A DNA stretch of 64,000 nt from Winslowiella arboricola. GTDB taxonomy: Bacteria; Pseudomonadota; Gammaproteobacteria; Enterobacterales; Enterobacteriaceae. Below are positions 19,403 to 27,892 of this stretch, piece after piece; within the stretch, counting starts at the first letter, position 1, and every line of letters begins with the position of its first letter. The notes beneath the pieces were generated by a model. The model searched no databases, had not been told where the DNA came from, and saw only the letters and a program-made list of their open reading frames with translations. Location of the stretch: the NCBI RefSeq assembly GCF_025527015.1, contig NZ_JAODIM010000040.1:248001-312000 (forward strand), given 5' to 3'. The position numbers were made by a program, and so were the translations under genes.

Positions 19403-19674
19403 TGAGCCGCACAATTTTCTGCACGTTTCTGCAACGCGATGCCGAGGGACAGGATTTCCAGCTCTATCCGGGCGAACTGGGCAAACGCATCTACAACGAC
19501 ATTTCCAAAGAGGCCTGGTCACAGTGGATGACCAAGCAAACCATGTTGATCAATGAGAAAAAGCTCAGCATGATGAACCCTGACGATCGCAAACAGCTGG
19601 AACAGGAGATGGTGAAATTCCTGTTCGAAGGCAAAGATGTGCATATCGAAGGCTATACCCCGCCAGAAGAATAA
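19402..19674 (+). CDS. yggX: Fe(2+)-trafficking protein YggX
   Basis: A 90-residue cytoplasmic protein (E. coli 91) linked to protection of Fe-S clusters and iron trafficking and, in enterics, to SoxRS control. The sequence [20 protein letters not shown] through [20 protein letters not shown] is near identical to the family. Cys7 is the conserved single cysteine. Its ATG overlaps the mutY TAA, a sensible partner because MutY carries an Fe-S cluster. Confidence 0.97.
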   Translation: MSRTIFCTFLQRDAEGQDFQLYPGELGKRIYNDISKEAWSQWMTKQTMLINEKKLSMMNPDDRKQLEQEMVKFLFEGKDVHIEGYTPPEE

Positions 19675-19681
19675 CGATTCA

Positions 19682-19706
19682 GGGCCTGTCGCAGGCCCCA
19701 TTTTTT
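19682..19706 (+). terminator. mutY-yggX terminator
   Basis: GGGCCTG / CAGGCCC with a TCG loop and TTTTTT at 19701-19706. It lies 8 bp after the yggX stop. Confidence 0.8.
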
Positions 19707-19724
19707 GGGCTAAACATTGTAAAA

Positions 19725-20804
19725 ATGAAAAAAAAATTTATTGCCTTGCTGCTGTTAGCACCGCTGTTGATCTCCTGCTCAAGTAATAAAAAAGATGCAT
19801 TCCACGAAGAATGGGTAAAGGACACCAACGGTTTTGATATTTTGATGGGTCAGTTTGCCCATAACATTGAGAATATTTGGGGTATCAATGAGGTCCTGAT
19901 CGCCGGTCCAAAGGACTATGTGAAATATAGCGATCAGTACTACACCCGCAGCCATATCAACTTTGATTCAGGCAGCATTACCATTGAAACCATCGCCGGC
20001 ACCAATCCGACGGACAGCCTGCGTCAGGCGATTATCACTACCTTGCTGATCGGCGAAGATCCGGGCAATGTCGATCTCTATTCCGACGCCAACGATATTC
20101 AGATCAGTAAAGAGCCACTGTTGTACGGTCAGGTGCTGGATAACACCGGTCAGCCGATCCGCTGGCAGGGTCGCGCCGCCAGCTTTGCTGATTACCTGAT
20201 TCAGAATAAGCTGCAACGCCGCAACTCTGGCCTGCATGTCATCTGGTCGGTCACCATTCCGATGGTGCCAAACCATCTGGACAAGCGTGCGCATAAATAT
20301 CTGCCAATGGTCCGTAAAGCGGCGGAGAAATATGGCGTCGATCAGTCGCTGATCCTGGCGATTATGCAGATTGAATCGAGCTTCAACCCCTATGCGGTCA
20401 GCCATGCGGATGCGCTGGGTCTGATGCAGGTGGTGCAGCATACCGCGGGTGTCGATGTGTTCCGTCTGAAGGGCAAATGGGGCAAACCGAGCCGCAGTTA
20501 TCTGTTCGATCCGGAAAACAATATTGATGCCGGTACTGCTTACCTGTCGATTTTGCAGGGCAGCTATCTGTCCGGCATTTCCGACCCGACTTCACGTCGT
20601 TATGCGGTGATTACGGCTTATAACGGTGGCGCGGGCAGCGTATTGCGTACCTTCTCCAGCGATAAGAACAGCGCTTTCAGTAAGATTAACGCTATGTCGT
20701 CGGGCGATGTTTATCAGACGCTGACCAGCAATCACCCGTCAGCAGAATCACGTCGTTATCTGGTGAAAGTCAGTAAGGCGCAGAAAGGCTATCGTTTTTA
20801 CTGA
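19725..20804 (+). CDS. mltC: membrane-bound lytic murein transglycosylase C
   Basis: Outer-membrane lipoprotein that cleaves peptidoglycan glycan strands to anhydro-muropeptides. 359 residues as in E. coli. The lipobox LLISC puts the lipidated Cys at 18. An N-terminal domain (about 20-185) precedes the lysozyme-like SLT domain, with catalytic Glu217 in [11 protein letters not shown], then [11 protein letters not shown] and [11 protein letters not shown]. The residue after Cys18 is Ser, fitting outer-membrane sorting by Lol. It starts 19 bp after the yggX terminator and is followed by its own terminator. Confidence 0.97.
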   Translation: MKKKFIALLLLAPLLISCSSNKKDAFHEEWVKDTNGFDILMGQFAHNIENIWGINEVLIAGPKDYVKYSDQYYTRSHINFDSGSITIETIAGTNPTDSLRQAIITTLLIGEDPGNVDLYSDANDIQISKEPLLYGQVLDNTGQPIRWQGRAASFADYLIQNKLQRRNSGLHVIWSVTIPMVPNHLDKRAHKYLPMVRKAAEKYGVDQSLILAIMQIESSFNPYAVSHADALGLMQVVQHTAGVDVFRLKGKWGKPSRSYLFDPENNIDAGTAYLSILQGSYLSGISDPTSRRYAVITAYNGGAGSVLRTFSSDKNSAFSKINAMSSGDVYQTLTSNHPSAESRRYLVKVSKAQKGYRFY

Positions 20805-20820
20805 TAGCGCAGGCAAAAAA

Positions 20821-20846
20821 AACGGCGAGCATTAGCTCGCCGTTTT
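20821..20846 (+). terminator. mltC terminator
   Basis: AACGGCGAGC / GCTCGCCGTT is a 10-bp stem with an ATTA loop, flanked by an A run before and TTTT after. Confidence 0.85.
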
Positions 20847-20918
20847 GCTTACGGGAAATTCCCCTGGTGTTGGCATCAAAGTGATGTAGAAAAGGGTGGC
20901 TGCTGCAAATCCCTGGCA

Positions 20919-20979
20919 CGGGCGGCGATAACGCCGCCCCGATATGAGATCTGCGTAGCGGCGGCGTTATCGCCGCCTG
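20919..20979. repeat. facing pair of family A palindromes
   Basis: CGGGCGGCGATAACGCCGCC then CC (20919-20940) and an opposed copy with core GGCGGCGTTATCGCCGCC (20958-20977, within 20956-20979). Same layout as the pairs at 16233 and 17044; it lies between the convergent mltC and the TIM-barrel gene. Confidence 0.8.
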
Positions 20980-20987
20980 CCTGATGG

Positions 20988-21818
20988 TTATCGATTAATC
21001 TTTTTAAACTGCCTGGTGGCATCCGTCAATGCCACTTCAGTGGGCAGACGCTCCATCGAGCTGGCGCCGTAGAAACCATCGCAAAGCGGGCAATTATCGA
21101 GAATATATTGCGCGTCTTCCGGCGTTGAAATCGGGCCACCATGACACAGCACAATCACATCCTCACGCACCGCTTTCGCGGCCTGCGCCCACTGGTTAAT
21201 CAGCGGTACACAATCCTGTAATTTCAGCGCGGTTTCGGCACCGATATTGCCGCCGGTCGTCAGTCCCATATGCGGCACAATAATATCCGCACCGGCTTCG
21301 GTCATCGCCACCGCGTCCTGCTGGTTAAAGACATACGGCGTGGTCAGCATATCTTTCTGATGCGCCAGACGGATCATCTCCACTTCCAGCGCATAACCCA
21401 TGCCGGTCTCTTCCAGATTGGCGCGGAAGTTGCCGTCAATCAGGCCAACCGTCGGGAAGTTCTGCACGCCGGAAAAACCCAGCGCTTTCAGTTCGTCGAG
21501 AAACCTGTCGAACTGACAAAACGGGTCGGTGCCGTTGACACCCGCCAGTACCGGGGTATGTTTCACCACCGGCAGCACCTCTTTCGCCATATCGACCACA
21601 ATCTCATTGGCGTTGCCGTACGCCAGCAGACCGGCCAGCGAACCGCGTCCTGCCATACGATAGCGCCCGGAGTTATAGATCACAATCAGATCGATACCCC
21701 CCGCTTCTTCGCATTTTGCCGACAGGCCTGTGCCTGCGCCGCCGCCGATAATAGGTTCACGGCGGGCAATCATCGCCTGAAATTTGGCCAGTAACGCCTG
21801 GCGCTTAAATCCAGCCAT
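20988..21818 (-). CDS. TIM-barrel PEP-hydrolase-family protein (Tm-1 C-terminal half)
   Basis: A 276-residue protein of the phosphoenolpyruvate hydrolase-like TIM-barrel family (PF09370). [30 protein letters not shown] (read from about residue 25) is the family signature, and [15 protein letters not shown] lies late in the barrel. Family relatives correspond to the C-terminal part of tomato Tm-1, a protein that binds tobamovirus replicase in plants; the ancestral bacterial function is not established. It begins 2 bp after the UPF0261 gene, so the two are co-translated, the split form of the plant fusion. A repeat pair lies just after it. Confidence 0.88.
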   Translation of the reverse strand: MAGFKRQALLAKFQAMIARREPIIGGGAGTGLSAKCEEAGGIDLIVIYNSGRYRMAGRGSLAGLLAYGNANEIVVDMAKEVLPVVKHTPVLAGVNGTDPFCQFDRFLDELKALGFSGVQNFPTVGLIDGNFRANLEETGMGYALEVEMIRLAHQKDMLTTPYVFNQQDAVAMTEAGADIIVPHMGLTTGGNIGAETALKLQDCVPLINQWAQAAKAVREDVIVLCHGGPISTPEDAQYILDNCPLCDGFYGASSMERLPTEVALTDATRQFKKINR

Positions 21819-21820
21819 AA

Positions 21821-23041
21821 CTATTTCTCCCCGGCAACGAGGGCGCGAAACTCCGCCACCGCTGCTTCTGCAAACAACCGATCATTGATGTTGTAAGGCA
21901 GATAGTGAATTTTGCGCCGATCAGTCTGTAACAGTTCCGCTTCCAGCGTGCTGATAAACGCCTGATTCGCCTGCGGCAACCAGAACGGTTGATCGTGCGC
22001 ATCCAGTGCCGAAAAACCACCCTGCGGGATCAGAAAGCGTACTTCACCGTGGCAGCGATTCAGTTTCGCCGCGATCCATTTCGCCATCGCCACATTCTCT
22101 TCCGGCGTAGTGCGCATCAGGGTGACCTGCGCATTATGATGATAAAACAGGCGGTCGGCATATCTGGCAGGTATCGTCGACGGATGGCCAAAATTGACCA
22201 TATCCAGCGCGCCACAGGAGATAACGCAAGGCACTGCTGAGCGGGCAATCGCGTCGAAACGCTCTTCACCACAGGCCAGTACGCCGCCAAACAGTAAATC
22301 GCACACCTCAGTGGTGGTCAGGTCGAGCACGCCGGTCAGCATACCGCTGTCAGCCAGCTTCTCCATCGCCTTACCGCCGCTGCCGGTAGCATGGAACACC
22401 AGGCAGTCATAATCCGCTTCCAGCACCTGGCTCACCGCCTGAATACAGGGGGTAGTGACACCAAACATGGTTAGCCCCAGAGCCGGTTTATCACTGGGGT
22501 CAGGTTCAACCTGAAACAGCGCCGCGCCGGCAATCTGATGCGCCGCATTACCCAATACCTGGCGCGAAATGCGATTAAGACCGGAGACATCGGTGACTGA
22601 ATAGAGCATGCTGATATCGCTGGCACCGACGTAACCGGAGGTATCGCCGGAGGCCATGGTGGAAACCATTACTTTAGGGACACCCACCGGCAATGACTGC
22701 ATCGCCGGGGTAATCAGTGCCGTACCGCCGGAGCCGCCAAGACCAATAATCCCGGCAACATCCTCACGGGTACTAAGGAAAATCTCAAATGCGTCAGCCA
22801 TTGCATTAATGGCGCGGCCACGGTCGCCACAGAATACCGCAGCCCTCCCCTGAGGGTGGAAATTCGCTACGGTTTCAGCACTAAAATCGGCCGCCGGGTC
22901 GCTGCTAAGTGTCTGAGTGGACAGATCAACTGTCACCACTTTCGCCCCACAGGCAGCGATTAAATCGCGAACGAAATACAGTTCCTTTCCTTTAGTATCC
23001 GCCGTTGCAACGGCATAGATGAAACCGGTACTCTCTTTCAT
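21821..23041 (-). CDS. UPF0261 protein (Tm-1 N-terminal half, ATP-binding type)
   Basis: A 406-residue protein of the UPF0261 / Tm-1-like ATP-binding family (PF06792). Recognisable blocks: [18 protein letters not shown] at the N-terminus, then [17 protein letters not shown] near 100-120, and [16 protein letters not shown] near 225-240. In tomato Tm-1 this domain is fused to the TIM barrel encoded here by the next gene. The pair is likely one enzyme system of unknown substrate. It is divergently transcribed from a TetR regulator across a 265-bp gap with two palindromes, which suggests control by that regulator. Confidence 0.88.
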   Translation of the reverse strand: MKESTGFIYAVATADTKGKELYFVRDLIAACGAKVVTVDLSTQTLSSDPAADFSAETVANFHPQGRAAVFCGDRGRAINAMADAFEIFLSTREDVAGIIGLGGSGGTALITPAMQSLPVGVPKVMVSTMASGDTSGYVGASDISMLYSVTDVSGLNRISRQVLGNAAHQIAGAALFQVEPDPSDKPALGLTMFGVTTPCIQAVSQVLEADYDCLVFHATGSGGKAMEKLADSGMLTGVLDLTTTEVCDLLFGGVLACGEERFDAIARSAVPCVISCGALDMVNFGHPSTIPARYADRLFYHHNAQVTLMRTTPEENVAMAKWIAAKLNRCHGEVRFLIPQGGFSALDAHDQPFWLPQANQAFISTLEAELLQTDRRKIHYLPYNINDRLFAEAAVAEFRALVAGEK

Positions 23042-23114
23042 TTCTTTGGTTCAATCCTGTTATTTATGTTAATAAAGAGTTGATAAACCTGAAATAAAAA
23101 CCACAATATCCTTT

Positions 23115-23131
23115 GTGATAGAAACTGTCAC
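23115..23131. promoter_or_regulatory. palindrome 1 upstream of the Tm-1-like operon
   Basis: GTGATAGAAACTGTCAC is an interrupted palindrome (GTGA/TCAC ends) that shares GAAACTGT with the second palindrome at 23178. It may be a binding site of the divergent TetR regulator. Confidence 0.35.
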
Positions 23132-23177
23132 TTTACGCCGGGATTACAGTACCATCCATTTAATTGATAAATCAATA

Positions 23178-23199
23178 GAATGAAACTGTAGTCTCATTC
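23178..23199. promoter_or_regulatory. palindrome 2, candidate TetR operator
   Basis: A 22-bp near-perfect palindrome with ends GAATGA/TCATTC and centre ACTGTAGT. Size and symmetry fit a TetR-family operator, between the TetR gene and the operon it probably controls. Confidence 0.45.
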
Positions 23200-23306
23200 A
23201 TTATCATACCGAGCCTGAAGCGGTATCAGTGCAGGAAACGGCGCAGTTCACTATAGCCAGCATCCATTAAGTAACTGAAATCAGGCAGCTTTATACAGAG
23301 GTTATT

Positions 23307-23960
23307 GTGGTTCAAAAGGAAAACCAAGAAGCTATGTCTATGACATCTACTCGCGCACGAACGCGCCGCCTGCTAATCAATACTGCCATGCAACTGTTTG
23401 ATGGAGGCGCGTTTCCCTCGATCAGCGAAGTTGCCCAGGCGGCACAGCTGTCGCGTGCTACTGCCTATCGTTACTTCCCAACGCAAAGCGCGCTGGTGAC
23501 CGCCATTGTCGGTGAAACCCTGAGCCCGATGAATAGCTGGCAGCCAACGCAGAAAGAAGCCAGTGCGCGCATTGATGAACTAATGACCTTCGCTTTTCCG
23601 CGCATGTTGCAGCATGAAGGCACGCTGCGCGCGGCATTGCATCTGTCACTCACTCAGTGGGCGCAATCGCAGTCACAGGATGCGATTCCGATCAAAGAGC
23701 GACTGGTGCGCGGTAACCGCAAACAGTTACTGCAGAAGGTGGTGGAGCCGCTGGCAAACGAGCTGTCGCCGGAACTGATGCAACGCGTACTGCATGCGCT
23801 ATCGCTGGTATATGGCTCAGAGATTTTTCTGGTTATGAAGGATATCTGGGGCTGTGATAACGATGAGTTGCAGGAGGTGGCGAAATGGATGTCAAAAGCC
23901 ATTGTGCGCCAGGCGCGGGAAGATGCGAAAGCGCTATCGGCCTGTAATACAGGATCGTAA
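23307..23960 (+). CDS. TetR-family transcriptional regulator
   Basis: A 217-residue repressor with the TetR helix-turn-helix near residues 38-57 (ISEVAQAAQLSRATAYRYFP), followed by a helical ligand-binding domain with no recognisable ligand. The GTG at 23307 has AGAGG six bases upstream; an ATG at 23334 (MSMTSTRARTRR) with AAGGAA upstream is an equally good start. It is divergent from the UPF0261/TIM-barrel pair, the normal arrangement for a local repressor. The ligand is unknown. Confidence 0.88.
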   Translation: MVQKENQEAMSMTSTRARTRRLLINTAMQLFDGGAFPSISEVAQAAQLSRATAYRYFPTQSALVTAIVGETLSPMNSWQPTQKEASARIDELMTFAFPRMLQHEGTLRAALHLSLTQWAQSQSQDAIPIKERLVRGNRKQLLQKVVEPLANELSPELMQRVLHALSLVYGSEIFLVMKDIWGCDNDELQEVAKWMSKAIVRQAREDAKALSACNTGS

Positions 23961-23964
23961 CACT

Positions 23965-24031
23965 CAGGGGCGGCGTTAACGCCGCCCCTGGTACTGGTTT
24001 ACAGTTTGCACGGGAGCCAATTTCGGCTCCC
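23965..24031. repeat. family A palindrome followed by family B hairpin
   Basis: 23965-23990 is a perfect 26-bp palindrome (arms CAGGGGCGGCGTT / AACGCCGCCCCTG). 24012-24031 is GGGAGCCAATTTCGGCTCCC. They fill the gap between the convergent TetR gene and speC. Confidence 0.85.
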
Positions 24032-24054
24032 TGACAGATTTATACAGCCGCGTT

Positions 24055-26196
24055 TTAAGCCATCACATAGCCGCATAAACGCTTAACGCCGCGCTCATCG
24101 GCTTCGGCGTAAACGCCCTGTAGCTCCGGTGAAAAGCCCGGCAGCAGATTAATCCCCTCTTCCAGCGCGAGGAAATAGCGCTGCACCGCGCCGCCCCACA
24201 CTTCGCCAGGCACCACGCACAATACGCCCGGCGGATAGGGTAGCGCGCCTTCGGCGGCGATACGCCCTTCGGCTTGCGCGATCGGCACCAGCTCAACGTT
24301 GCCACGTATAAATTCGATATTGGCATCCTGCGGGTTCATCGCCACTTTCGGCAGACTCTCCTGACGGAACATCGCCTTCTGCAGATCCTTCACGCCGTAG
24401 CTGACATAGAGATCGTGCATCTCCTGACACAGACGGCGCAGGGTATAACCCTGATAACGCGCGGCATTTTTGCGGTACACCGTTGGCAGCACATCACACA
24501 GCAATGCATCATCTTTCACATGCTGCTCAAACTGCACCAGCTTCGCCACCAGATGCGCCATTTTTTCCGCGCTTTCCGCTGGCGTCAGCAGGAACAGAAT
24601 CGAGTTAAGATCGCACTTCTCCGGCACCACACCATTCTCACGCAGATAGCTGGCGAGGATAGTGGCCGGAATACCAAATGAGGCATATTCACCGGTTGCC
24701 GCATCAATGCCCGGCGTGGTCAGCAGCAACTTGCACGGGTCGATAATATATTGATCGCGCGCGTAACCATCGAAACCATGCCATTTTGCCTTAGGCGCAA
24801 AGCTAAAATAGCGCGCATCGCTGGCGATAGTTTCCGTCGGCCCAGCCTGCCATGGCTTGCCGTCAACGCTGTCCGGCAGAAACGGCTGGATCATCTCACA
24901 ATGCGCCAGAATGGCTTTACGCGCGTCAATACCGAGCGTCACGCACTCATGCCACAAACGACGACCCGCCGCACCCTGATGTATTTTGGCATTGACGTCG
25001 AGCGCCGCAAACAGCGGATAGAACGGGCTGGTCGAGGCGTGCAGCATAAAGGCGTTGTTCAGGCGTTTATGGCTGCAAAAACGCTGCTGACCGCGAAGAT
25101 GGTTATCTTTTTTGTGAATCTGCGAGGTCTGCGAGAAACCGGCCTGCTGTTTATGCACCGACTGGGTGACAAAAATACCCGGATCTTCGGGCTTAAGATC
25201 GAGTAACAGCGGCGAACAGGCTTCCATCACCGGAATAAACTGCTCATAGCCGACCCATGCTGAGTCAAACAGAATGTAGTCGCAGAGATGGCCGATACGA
25301 TCCACCACCTGACGGGCGTTATACACCGTGCCGTCATAGGTGCCGAGCTGGATCACCGCCAGACGGAACGGACGAGCTTCTGCAGCGCGTTCTGGCGCCA
25401 CTTCTTTGATCTGCTGGCGCAGGTAATGCTCGTCAAAACAGTGCGCATCAATACCGCCAATAAAACCAAACGGATTGCGCGCGGTTTCCAGATAGACCGG
25501 TGTCGCTCCTGCCTGGATCAGCGCACCATGGTGGTTGGATTTATGGTTATTGCGGTCAAACAGCACCAGATCGCCACGCGTCAGCAAGGCGTTAGTCACC
25601 ACTTTATTAGCGCTGGAAGTGCCGTTCAGCACAAAATAGGTTTTGTCAGCGTTAAACACTTTGGCGGCAAATTTCTGTGCATGTTTGGCTGAGCCTTCAT
25701 GGATCAGCAGATCGCCCAGCTTAACGTCGGCATTGCACATATCGGCGCGAAACACATTCTCGCCAAAGAAATCAAAAAACTGACGTCCGGCCGGATGCTT
25801 TTTAAAGAACGCCCCACCCTGATGGCCGGGACAGGCAAAAGTGCTGTTCTCCATCGCCACATATTTGGTCAGCGTATCGAAAAACGGTGGCAGCAGCGCG
25901 GCTTCATATTGCGCCGCGGCAGCTTCCAGAAGTTCCGCTGATTCAGCGTCGCCGGTCAGCAGACCGGTGACTTCAGCCAGTCCCTGGTTCTGCTCTGCGC
26001 CGTCCAGCGCGATAAACACCGGCAGATTAAATCCGGTATGGCGCAGCAATGCCAGCACGCCGCTGCGGGAGTCCGCAACGGAGACGACCACCGCCGCCAC
26101 ATCAGTAAAATCAGTACTGTCCAGCGCAACAAGCTCGCGCGTGGTGTGTAGGTTCAGCGCAACGGCGGCGCTGGCAGCAATTTTCAGTGTTGTCAT
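24055..26196 (-). CDS. speC: constitutive ornithine decarboxylase SpeC
   Basis: PLP enzyme converting ornithine to putrescine. 713 residues (E. coli SpeC 711) with close identity throughout. It has an N-terminal wing (receiver-like) domain, PLP Lys349 in QSVHKQQAGFSQ, and the large decamer-type decarboxylase domain ending ALPYPPGVLCVVPGEVWGGAVQRYFLALEE. It is on the same side of mltC as in E. coli, although nupG is absent. The 5' leader, about 350 nt, holds a candidate leader peptide and several hairpins (see 26393-26506), suggesting post-transcriptional control. Confidence 0.98.
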   Translation of the reverse strand: MTTLKIAASAAVALNLHTTRELVALDSTDFTDVAAVVVSVADSRSGVLALLRHTGFNLPVFIALDGAEQNQGLAEVTGLLTGDAESAELLEAAAAQYEAALLPPFFDTLTKYVAMENSTFACPGHQGGAFFKKHPAGRQFFDFFGENVFRADMCNADVKLGDLLIHEGSAKHAQKFAAKVFNADKTYFVLNGTSSANKVVTNALLTRGDLVLFDRNNHKSNHHGALIQAGATPVYLETARNPFGFIGGIDAHCFDEHYLRQQIKEVAPERAAEARPFRLAVIQLGTYDGTVYNARQVVDRIGHLCDYILFDSAWVGYEQFIPVMEACSPLLLDLKPEDPGIFVTQSVHKQQAGFSQTSQIHKKDNHLRGQQRFCSHKRLNNAFMLHASTSPFYPLFAALDVNAKIHQGAAGRRLWHECVTLGIDARKAILAHCEMIQPFLPDSVDGKPWQAGPTETIASDARYFSFAPKAKWHGFDGYARDQYIIDPCKLLLTTPGIDAATGEYASFGIPATILASYLRENGVVPEKCDLNSILFLLTPAESAEKMAHLVAKLVQFEQHVKDDALLCDVLPTVYRKNAARYQGYTLRRLCQEMHDLYVSYGVKDLQKAMFRQESLPKVAMNPQDANIEFIRGNVELVPIAQAEGRIAAEGALPYPPGVLCVVPGEVWGGAVQRYFLALEEGINLLPGFSPELQGVYAEADERGVKRLCGYVMA

Positions 26197-26392
26197 AGCT
26201 CAAATCCCTGGCGGTCAAGGATGAGGGGTGCCAGAGGCACATCCCAGGAACGGGCTCCAGCAGGGGGCCATTCCTGACGTAATATGTCAGCGTTCGACTA
26301 AGCAGAATTGGGTTCAGCTTTAACCAATAGACATCAGTAAAATCAGATCGCGTCTGTTTTTACTCATGTCCAACAGCAAGCGCAAGACGACC

Positions 26393-26506
26393 TCACCGCA
26401 TGGTGAGAGGGTGTATCGATGGGATGTTGCAGAGTGACGATCGCGCGTATTGCGACATCCGAAGATGGCGGGAACAAGTGCTCTGTTTCAGCATTGAACC
26501 GTTCAT
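26393..26506 (-). CDS. candidate speC leader peptide
   Basis: A 37-codon frame starts at an ATG (26506-26504) preceded by GAGG with an 8-nt spacer, an ideal ribosome site. The peptide begins MNGSMLKQSTCSRHLRMS and is rich in Arg, Ser and Cys, unlike a conserved enzyme fragment. Its stop codon lies in the hairpin CTCACC-ATGC-GGTGAG. It occupies the leader between the likely promoter (26556-26584) and speC. The layout recalls the speFL leader peptide that senses ornithine upstream of speF, but the sequence does not match speFL as I remember it. Function is inferred only from position. Confidence 0.4.
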   Translation of the reverse strand: MNGSMLKQSTCSRHLRMSQYARSSLCNIPSIHPLTMR

Positions 26507-26555
26507 GGCGGCGACCTCAAATGAATGGTGATGATATGGCGTCAAAATTTGCGCA

Positions 26556-26584
26556 ATAATGGCATTATTTTTTTTCAGACACAA
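26556..26584 (-). promoter_or_regulatory. candidate speC promoter
   Basis: On the minus strand TTGTGT (26584-26579) and CATTAT (26561-26556) are 17 bp apart. Transcription would start near 26549, giving a leader of about 350 nt before speC. Confidence 0.4.
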
Positions 26585-26724
26585 CCCGCTAAAGTGAATT
26601 AAACCACAAAAATTGAAAAGTACTAACTCATTGATTAATAATAAAACTAATCAAATAAACGTAATATAAATGTTTAATAATCCGTTAGTTATGCAAATTT
26701 TAGCCTGTTTCCTCGCCACGCTAT

Positions 26725-27003
26725 TTATCGCTCGGCTAACAGCCAGCAGCGCGAAACCGCCTCCGTCACCAGGATTTTCGGATCGGGTCGCACTGATGCG
26801 GCAATCCGCTCAACCTGCTTAAGCACCTGTTGCGCGCTACTGTTGCTGGCCAGCACATACTCTTTTAGTGGCAGATAAAAGCGCGTACCGGAGATATCTT
26901 CAATTAAGTTGGAATAGCCCGCCGCCAGCAGCAGATCGTGCAACCGCTCAAGATCATCATAGGTGGCCTGATTCAGTTCTATACGGACAGTAAAGTTAGC
27001 CAT
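26725..27003 (-). CDS. GhoS-like (DUF2622) small protein
   Basis: A 92-residue protein beginning MANFTVRIELNQATYDDLERL with the ferredoxin-like, CRISPR-Cas2-resembling layout of the GhoS/DUF2622 family: a first strand, an AGYSNLIEDISGTRFYLP hairpin, a YVLAS strand and an amphipathic helix. GhoS is the antitoxin of the type V GhoT/GhoS system in E. coli and cuts ghoT mRNA. No short hydrophobic GhoT-like gene is visible next to it, so it is an orphan or has another target. AGGATA stands 8 nt before the ATG. Family assignment is by pattern recognition and moderate. Confidence 0.5.
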   Translation of the reverse strand: MANFTVRIELNQATYDDLERLHDLLLAAGYSNLIEDISGTRFYLPLKEYVLASNSSAQQVLKQVERIAASVRPDPKILVTEAVSRCWLLAER

Positions 27004-27030
27004 TGTAATATCCTTTTTTAATAGCAGCGG

Positions 27031-27867
27031 TTAAAGTCTGGCTTTGCGCAGTTTAAAAAAAGCGTTAATTTTTTTCATGGCGGTATCATTATTCGAGATC
27101 GCAAAACCAAAATAACCCATCATCATATAATATATTTTCCTGACGATTTTATTTACCAGGGTATTTTGCAGTGAAATTATTGTATTGCTATGGCTCAATG
27201 CATTATTACTGTGATTAATTTCCAGCACATGATCCATCGCCTGCGGTGAGCAGGTCACCGTAGTACCAGATAATTCTATAATTTTGCTAATCCACAGATC
27301 GTCGGTTTTTGGCGCCACTTCGATAAAAGCATCAATATTAAGCAGCTCACGACGAACATGACGCCGGGCAATCACACAGCCGCCGACGCCGGTGATAATA
27401 AAGTTAGCGGTAAAATTGGTCGGTGTAGCGCAAATCTTATAGTGATTGTAGCTTTTATCAAATCCCAGCACATTTTTACTCTTTACCCGAATTCGCGCCG
27501 CTATCACATGCTTACCCTGATACTGATGGTAGGATTTCAGTAAAGTTTCCAGCCACATACTGCCATAAATCACATCGTCATCGGCATAAATCAGCACATC
27601 ATCCAGATCTGCTGCACGCAGCGCCGGAATAATTTTCCGGTAAGGGCCAGTATTTCTCACATGTACAACTTTTACGATATTTTTAATACGGTTAATTTCC
27701 GGCAGCCAGCTCGGGTATTCATGAATACCTTCATCAGACATATAAGGCTCGCGTGAAACCCAAATAATAATAGTGTCTGGTGTAAAGGTTTGATGTATCA
27801 GCGACCATACCGTGGCAGAACATAACTCCAGCCGGCCACGTGTCGTGGTTAAGTTTATGTTATACAT
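27031..27867 (-). CDS. glycosyltransferase with DDD motif
   Basis: A 278-residue GT-A-like glycosyltransferase. YADDDVIYGS near residues 94-103 is the metal- and nucleotide-sugar-binding DxD-type motif; the N-terminal strand (TTTRGRLELCSATVWSLIHQT) resembles the family-2 opening without the usual PxYN. C-terminal residues are Lys/Arg-rich and could touch the membrane. It is last in a three-gene set with a second glycosyltransferase and a flippase, so it probably adds a sugar to a lipid-linked surface glycan. Base composition is more AT-rich than the surrounding core genes. Confidence 0.75.
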   Translation of the reverse strand: MYNINLTTTRGRLELCSATVWSLIHQTFTPDTIIIWVSREPYMSDEGIHEYPSWLPEINRIKNIVKVVHVRNTGPYRKIIPALRAADLDDVLIYADDDVIYGSMWLETLLKSYHQYQGKHVIAARIRVKSKNVLGFDKSYNHYKICATPTNFTANFIITGVGGCVIARRHVRRELLNIDAFIEVAPKTDDLWISKIIELSGTTVTCSPQAMDHVLEINHSNNALSHSNTIISLQNTLVNKIVRKIYYMMMGYFGFAISNNDTAMKKINAFFKLRKARL

Positions 27868-27892
27868 TATGCTTTCTGCTCCGGTTGATAAG

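Noticed and set aside
16233..20979. CRISPR array from repeated palindromes
   Set aside because: Copies are dispersed in separate intergenic gaps, with no regular spacers and no cas genes.
26339..26362. Plus-strand terminator with CAGA/TCTG stem before TTTTT
   Set aside because: Stem is only four base pairs and no plus-strand gene ends there.
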